64,000 nt of DNA, from positions 2,046,001 to 2,110,000 of the forward strand of contig CP136062.1 of NCBI GenBank assembly GCA_032622095.1. The letters run 5' to 3'. How positions within the stretch are numbered: position 1 is the stretch's first letter; each line of letters opens with the position of its first letter. Of the stretch, positions 59,120-64,000 are shown piece by piece. This stretch comes from Siphonodentalium dalli (taxonomy: Eukaryota > Mollusca > Scaphopoda > Gadilida > Siphonodentaliidae). A program made the translations under genes and the position numbers. The notes under the pieces are model-generated. The model was not told where the DNA came from and ran no database searches. It worked only from the letters and a program-made list of their open reading frames with translations.

Positions 59120-60273
59120 CCGTCGTTTCAAGCCCTGCTATCAGCGATAATAATAGAGTGCTCGAAACAGTGACCGGGGTCCATTACAGAAGAAATGGGA
59201 CCCTATCCTTAACTGGCTTATTGGTAAACCTAACCTGGCTCCGTAACATTTAACCCAGTGACCCAACCAAGTCGAAATAAGTAGTCGTGCCCCTATCGAT
59301 TACAGATCGCGCGTCCCCACAAAACCCGGCACGTGCGCGTAACACGTTAATAAATAAACCTTTAAGATTTATAATCGCGCGCCGAGAGATAACGAGCACC
59401 ACACCAACGCGCATGTCGCCACCCTTAGGGTTACTACGTTTTAGCACATCCCGCACAAATTTAATGCGATTGAAAATATTCACACGACTGGCTTAGTGAA
59501 CGAAAGAGTATTACCCCGACGAATGGTAGAGATGGTCATGGTGGTATTTTGCCCTAGTAACAACTACAATAGTAATTTTCATTATCTTGACCCATCGAGT
59601 TTGGCGGAAATTTTTTAAACGTCATTTGCCAAGGTTAGCCATTGTGTATAATAAGCAGTTAGACCAGCGACCTGGGGATATCCCGAATGCCGTGCTCAAA
59701 GAGCCCATAGACGAAGCAATGGAGACGGATCACACCAAAACCGTCTGCGCCATTCCGGGACAACAATCAGGAACGCCTACATGTATATCCAATTATAGCC
59801 GTCAGAGGCTAACCACATCTGTGGCGGATTTGGATTAGTATTAATGATGTATCATATATTAATGTATTCCGCATTTCCTCCGTATTTATTGTTGAGTTGA
59901 TATTGGAATCATTTGCATGTATATAGACGTTTATGCATTTCATATATTTCAAATATTAATTGTGGCATAACGATGTCCACGGTATTATAGTTGTATAATT
60001 ATCAGAATTATTATAGCAAGCGTTGAATAGGGACTAGAAATCCCGACATGCAGTCATACATTTTGATGATTGAAATCAATCACCCCGACTTATCTTGTGT
60101 TTAACTGTTCGTCAACCAATCAATCTATAGAATTAGTTGTAAATTCCATTTTCGTGTTGGGCCGATCTGACGGCACTCAAACGATGCCGATAAATTGGAA
60201 AAGTAATCATTGTGTATACTGACTATGTCATTTATTCTCAAACCTCACACAAATATCCGTTTGAGTATTACAG
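59120..60273 (+). other. Gypsy region between pol and the 3' reading frame
   Basis: No domain recognised. Frames at 59287-59496 and 59587-59838 (the latter Glu/Asp-rich near KEPIDEAMETDH) have no motif and may be decayed coding DNA. This region is unusually long for a simple Gypsy element. The stretch from 59840 becomes AT-rich. Confidence 0.4.
60271..60273 (+). promoter_or_regulatory. Candidate splice acceptor before the 3' frame
   Basis: GAGTATTACAG|G ends at 60273, 7 nt before ATG 60281. The pyrimidine tract is modest. It would pair with the leader donor at 53953. Confidence 0.35.
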
Positions 60274-60280
60274 GCTGACC

Positions 60281-60742
60281 ATGGCGGTGGAACAAGGGTC
60301 GACCAGTTGTCAGAACCTACCCCCATACTCGGACAGTGAGGACGAAAATACCTCGACATCCGATGATGACAATATGACTCCCAATTCAGATGCACGACCA
60401 TCCACCAGCAGGCGGCCGCATGAAAGCTACCTCGACATGCTGCCGCGCATGCAGTCACCCACATCCTACAACCAGCCATGGATGCAGCCTTACCTCGAGC
60501 ATAGAATATATTACACAATGCAGTCCCCTCCCCGTGTGGCTCAGTCGTCCAGCGTCACAGCCAGTAGGTCGGAGTTGTCTGAGAGACGCCCAGACGACCC
60601 GACCGCATGGAGACGGACGACATCGCACCAGCTATCCATCGCAGATGCCGCTGTTGCGAACTACTTCGACGAATCATCGACCTGCTACGCAGCGACGGAT
60701 TGGACTTGCGATCTCAAGATCAACTGCAAATCGAAAAAGTGA
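60281..60742 (+). CDS. Accessory protein of the Gypsy element, unknown function
   Basis: 153 codons from ATG in an ACC-ATGG context to a TGA at 60740-60742 within the purine tract. This is the only substantial intact frame of the element. The N-terminal third is acidic and Ser-rich (YSDSEDENTSTSDDDN). The middle is Pro/Gln/Tyr-rich and the C-terminus is basic. No signal peptide, transmembrane segment, furin site or coiled coil, so it is not envelope-like. No upstream ATG exists in this frame. Its position before the 3' LTR and the possible leader splice suggest expression from a subgenomic RNA. Survival as an open frame while gag and pol are broken may be chance, since it is short. Confidence 0.55.
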   Translation: MAVEQGSTSCQNLPPYSDSEDENTSTSDDDNMTPNSDARPSTSRRPHESYLDMLPRMQSPTSYNQPWMQPYLEHRIYYTMQSPPRVAQSSSVTASRSELSERRPDDPTAWRRTTSHQLSIADAAVANYFDESSTCYAATDWTCDLKINCKSKK

Positions 60743-60750
60743 AGGAGTAA
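60733..60750 (+). promoter_or_regulatory. Polypurine tract
   Basis: GAAAAAGTGAAGGAGTAA directly abuts the 3' LTR and is purine apart from two T. Standard site for plus-strand priming; it also contains the stop of the accessory frame. Confidence 0.75.
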
Positions 60751-61545
60751 TGTGCCAAGACAACCCCAGGGACATAACTTTCAACCCGGGAAGAAAACAG
60801 ACAATCTCTAAGTCGCGGGGGCCGCTCGATTAACACACATATCAGCGCCACTGTTGGCTACATCTAGATTGCGAAATACTGGACATCCATGCAGTACCAA
60901 TGTCCGATACATACATAGGAGGATAATTGGGAAGTAAACAGAACGATTTTGGGATTAGCGAGACCAGATACTTCGCCAGGAAAAGCTACTGAAACCTAAC
61001 GCAGCGTGATGGATAGGGAGAAGAGTCTGAAGAACACACAGGAAAACTACCCCGCCTGGTTAACCTAGGAACGCCCCAATTAACGTACCATGAAATGCGA
61101 ACCGAGCCGGAATAATACCGTTCCTGTATTTGAACGCGGACAAATCGAGACCCGACCGACAGTTCTAACCGACTACCCAGCCGTTACTAGGGACTTCTCG
61201 GACGCCAAGAAGACAGCTAGGATCTCTAGCCGGAAGCATGGATAGGAATGCAAGGTAACACATTATGATCTTGTATTCCTAACAACACACCACTGATGCG
61301 CCGACGAAGAAGAAGAGCAGACGACAGGAAGATAAACTCAACCGGAATTCAACCGAGTAGATGACAAACAGACACGCCCGACCTATGCAGACGGAAGAAG
61401 ACCCTAAACCGAGCAGACCAACATGAAGACAAATTCAACTAGGAGGAACCCAGATGCCGATGATTGAACATTATTGACTTTGTTGTAATTAAATAATCAA
61501 ACCGTTCTGATAGTCTTAAGAGTTATATGTACCCGTATTGGCACA
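60751..61545 (+). repeat. 3' LTR
   Basis: 795 bp, TGTGCC..GGCACA, about 96% identical to the 5' LTR by hand count. Most differences are single substitutions plus two short messy patches (near 61185 and 61420). Confidence 0.97.
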
Positions 61546-61619
61546 TTACCCAAAAGTAGAGTTTGACTTTGGGATTTAAAATTAACTGGTTAACCCCAAA
61601 TTCGCGTTCGTAACGCCAC

Positions 61620-61790
61620 AACGAACTGTTGCCTGCCCTGAATTAACTGTTGCCCGGTATGCAATCACGGTCAGCTTTCGTGACGTCACGAGTTAACTGT
61701 TGCCCGACCGAGCGAACCGTTGACTGGCTCCGATCGAACTGTTGACTGGCCCGAACGAACTGTTACATGGTATGCAATTTCCGTGATGTT
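61620..61790 (+). repeat. Short degenerate repeat of GAACTGTTG words
   Basis: About six irregular copies of (C)GAACTGTTGACTGGC or TTAACTGTTGCCCG at 20-45 bp spacing, plus a GGTATGCAAT pair (61656 and 61768). Possibly protein-binding repeats or a decayed minisatellite. No coding. Confidence 0.5.
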
Positions 61791-61919
61791 TCGGCTATTT
61801 CCGGAAATTTCCGGTTTCGGTTTTTAATTATACCAGATTTCCGCATTGTCACTGCACTAAGAGTGTGATTAATTAGCAATGACCTGATTATATACAAGTA
61901 AATGTATTGGGTAACAACG

Positions 61920-62047
61920 CAATTATTTCATGTGTCTTTTGGGAACAGGCAAAAATTGTTGTCCCTCGGCATCAGGAATGACTATAGTCATTCCTGATAC
62001 ATTGGGACAACAATTTTGACTGTTCCAAAAGACACATGAAATAATTG
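61920..62047. repeat. 128-bp near-perfect palindrome (no loop)
   Basis: CAATTATTTCATGTGTC at the left is mirrored as GACACATGAAATAATTG at the right. Pairing continues to the GACTATAGTC centre with two one-base indels and a short mismatched patch. It could be a miniature inverted-repeat element or, if transcribed, a long hairpin RNA of ~60 bp. No target duplication found. Confidence 0.85.
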
Positions 62048-62350
62048 CTTATTATGTCTGACTACTGTTAGTCTGTAATACAGGTGTGTACAGAACATTT
62101 ATTTTTATTCATTGACAACTTTCATTGGACTTCCGGTAAAGTTGTTGACAAATCGCTCCATTTTAATGTCCTTATAATATTCATTATTTCTCATTCATGT
62201 GGCAATGTTACGTTTTCTAATGTGTCCCAAGTGAAGGAAGGAACGTTATTCGTTTCTAGTTGACGTTTCTAGCAAAACTCATTAACTGTGTTATCGTGTG
62301 ACAATATTTGCGCACAGACTTATATCCTGTACGATTAATCCAGCAAAAGT
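62048..62350. other. Upstream region of the next reading frame
   Basis: AT-rich with no repeats; may hold the 5' UTR or promoter of the frame starting at 62351. No clear TATA or initiator could be assigned. Confidence 0.3.
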
Positions 62351-63514
62351 ATGGAAGGTATACTTACTGAATCAGATCGAATTCTGAATGGGACAGACGA
62401 TCCAGGTGTTAACGACGTCGTTCCATCGTATGTTCATGATGACAGAGAGTGTCCGCCCATGCACAGGGATTCTGACTATGACGAAGTCCTGCACAAACTT
62501 AATGACTTAGCGTCAATAAACTTAAATGAACCTGCAGACCTATCGATGTCTTTTGTAAAATTAACTGAATCTGGCCCACTGACGGTGGACTTCAGCACAT
62601 ACCTCTTTGGGTGCTTGGATATGTTAGAAATACACCCAAAGGGATATTCGTCGATGTGCTTCTGAAATCAACAAATTGGCGCGCAGCAACTCTTAAAGAA
62701 ATGCGCATCTCACTCTTCGATGAAATCATGAAGCTTGCAAAATCCGAAAAAATAGACATGAATCTAAATAGCACTCTAAAACAACGAAGATCAAATCGGG
62801 AAATGTCCACGGATAGAGAATCGTCACTTGCTGTGAAATATTCTCATGATATCTACCAAATGATGTTATGTATACTTGATGAGAAAATTGAACATATGGC
62901 TGACGTCCTCACTGCACCAAAAGTGAAAATCAACAGTCAGGCTATAAATGTTGTGCCCCTCTACAAAGAGAATTTCGAGACGCCAAAAGAAATGTTGGAT
63001 ACCATAGATGACACAAATAAATTCGGACCGATTCACAGTTTGGCAGACTTGTACAAAACAGTTCACGAGATGAAGGAACAGAATAGGAGCTACTCGGAAA
63101 AACTAGCCGCGACAATGAATAAACTTGTAGATAGAATGAATAATAATGACCAGATAATAAATCAGATGTCGGAAAAAATCGACAGAATTGAAGAAAAAAT
63201 CGAGACAATGGAGCTAGACATAGACCGCACAGCCGACGAGAGAAGTTCTGGCGTCTCAAAACTCAAAAACGATATTCGTGGAATTAAAATGGACAATGAA
63301 TCAACGAAAGACGACTTCAAATCACCCAGAAAACACGGGTTATATTGGAACTCTAAAAGCAAAAGGAAAACCCAAAAAGCAGATAAAAATTAACAAGAAC
63401 AACTCTGAAATAACGAAAGAACCCAGTGAAACAACAAATAAATCCAACGACACACCAAATGAAAATGAACATTTAAGTAATGAACCAGATAATATGGTAA
63501 TTGTTAATTGGTAG
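62351..63514 (+). pseudogene. Unrecognised coiled-coil protein frame with two frameshifts
   Basis: Starts at ATG 62351, shifts by one base around 62600-62640, runs to about 63327 and shifts back to end at TAG 63512-63514. Uninterrupted this is near 387 codons. The N-terminal ~90 residues are acidic. The middle is mixed, with LLKSTNWRAATLKEM. Residues ~255-310 form a clear heptad coiled coil (INQMSEKIDRIEEKIETM). The tail is Lys- then Asn/Glu/Thr-rich. A coiled coil with a basic tail is reminiscent of LINE ORF1 proteins, but no RRM is seen and no ORF2 follows within 480 bp. A host gene with sequencing errors, or an uncharacterised element gene, remains possible. Confidence 0.5.
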
Positions 63515-64000
63515 CAATGTGATCATTAAGGCCACACGGTGTTAATATGTTTGATCAATTCTTAGGGTGGATAGACACATGCATGTAATTTCGTATGTAA
63601 AAGCCATGCATTGTACATGGTCACACCAATCATTGATAGCATTAGTCGCCTGCGCGCGATCGGACAATTTCAACAGCCGAGACAATTGAGCAGTTATAAG
63701 CCATTATCAAACTAACTGCCATCAAGAAATTTCAGGCGAGTCATAAATTATTTCATGGATTCCGAAATGAATAAATCCTTCTGATATCTGGTGCTGTTTT
63801 TCACGAGTTTTAATTAATTTCGAAAAGTGGATTTGAGTCACCCCTCTATCCATTGATATCAGGAATCCGGCTTTAAACAGACGTGGAATCTTGGATCCAG
63901 TTTAAGTCCGTCGATGTTATACTTGATTTGTTTCTCGTCATTTCAGTGTCATTCAAAATAAAAATAAAATGTGCATAATTTGAAGCTCTTTTAGGGCGGT
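63515..64000. other. Stretch to window end, nothing recognised
   Basis: No coding motifs or repeats. An A-rich AATAAAAATAAAAT lies at about 63956-63970 and could be a polyadenylation region. Confidence 0.35.

Larger units (their letters stand above)
53051..61545 (+). mobile_element. Ty3/Gypsy LTR retrotransposon, full-length but inactive
   Basis: 8495 bp between TTAC target duplications (53047-53050 and 61546-61549). The order is LTR, primer-binding site, gag, protease, RT, RNase H, integrase, accessory frame, purine tract, LTR. Integrase after RNase H is the Ty3/Gypsy order. The LTRs differ at about 30-35 positions by hand count (~4%), so the insertion is not very recent. The coding part has at least two frameshifts in gag, and two stops, three frameshifts and one further stop in pol. 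The clade within Gypsy was not determined, and no chromodomain is visible. Confidence 0.97.

Noticed and set aside
60281-60742. Envelope gene interpretation of the 3' Gypsy frame
   Set aside because: No signal peptide, transmembrane helix or cleavage site is visible, so envelope function is unsupported.
1-64000. CRISPR arrays, bacterial operons, riboswitches, rRNA
   Set aside because: None seen. Tandem repeats here are eukaryotic satellites and microsatellites without unique equal-length spacers.

Overview
The window looks like AT-rich, repeat-dense nuclear DNA from an invertebrate animal. I see no bacterial operons, no rRNA and no convincing tRNA. The best lineage hint is a family of roughly 160-bp tandem repeats followed by an ACAC-rich microsatellite and a terminal hairpin. 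That layout is known from the 'pearl'/BIV160-type repeats of bivalves and from Helentron-associated elements, so a marine mollusc or other lophotrochozoan is my guess. This rests on repeat architecture, not on a host gene I recognise.

Layout. 1-3.3 kb: the end of a 160-bp array, a hAT-like repeat and a foldback element. 4.7-5.5 kb: a long TAG/GGT triplet tract. 5.5-11.4 kb: unannotatable AT-rich DNA with small inverted repeats and a few good splice signals. 11.7-13.1 kb: the broken C-terminal part of a LINE. 15.8-21.8 kb: a mosaic of duplicated segments. 22.1-28.4 kb: a large L1/Tx1-type non-LTR retrotransposon, nested in an older repeat, whose reverse-transcriptase half is tandemly duplicated in frame. 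30.2-38.5 kb: a foldback element, a 3-kb 160-bp array and several MITEs. 39.9-42.4 kb: an element with ~330-bp inverted termini. 43.4-44.6 kb: a hAT-like element with an exact 8-bp target duplication. 46.7-47.1 kb: a broken coiled-coil reading frame. 49.6-51.7 kb: a minisatellite, a second hAT-like copy, a foldback and a complete TA-flanked MITE. 53.05-61.55 kb: an 8.5-kb Ty3/Gypsy LTR retrotransposon. 61.9-62.05 kb: a 128-bp near-perfect palindrome. 62.35-63.5 kb: an unrecognised coiled-coil reading frame.

The most informative unit is the Gypsy element. It has two ~794-bp LTRs, a 4-bp TTAC target duplication, a primer-binding site, a purine tract, a three-knuckle gag, and a pol with protease, reverse transcriptase, RNase H and a D,D35E integrase. 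Gag and pol are linked by a textbook -1 frameshift cassette: slippery heptamer, 8-nt spacer, 8-bp stem. A 153-residue reading frame of unknown function lies just upstream of the 3' LTR, and leader and acceptor splice sites could deliver it from a spliced RNA. The copy is dead from several stops and frameshifts, and its LTRs differ by about 4% by hand count.

Host genes are not convincingly present. Only isolated candidate exons (39663-39691, 47995-48054, 11335-11414) are offered, all at low confidence.
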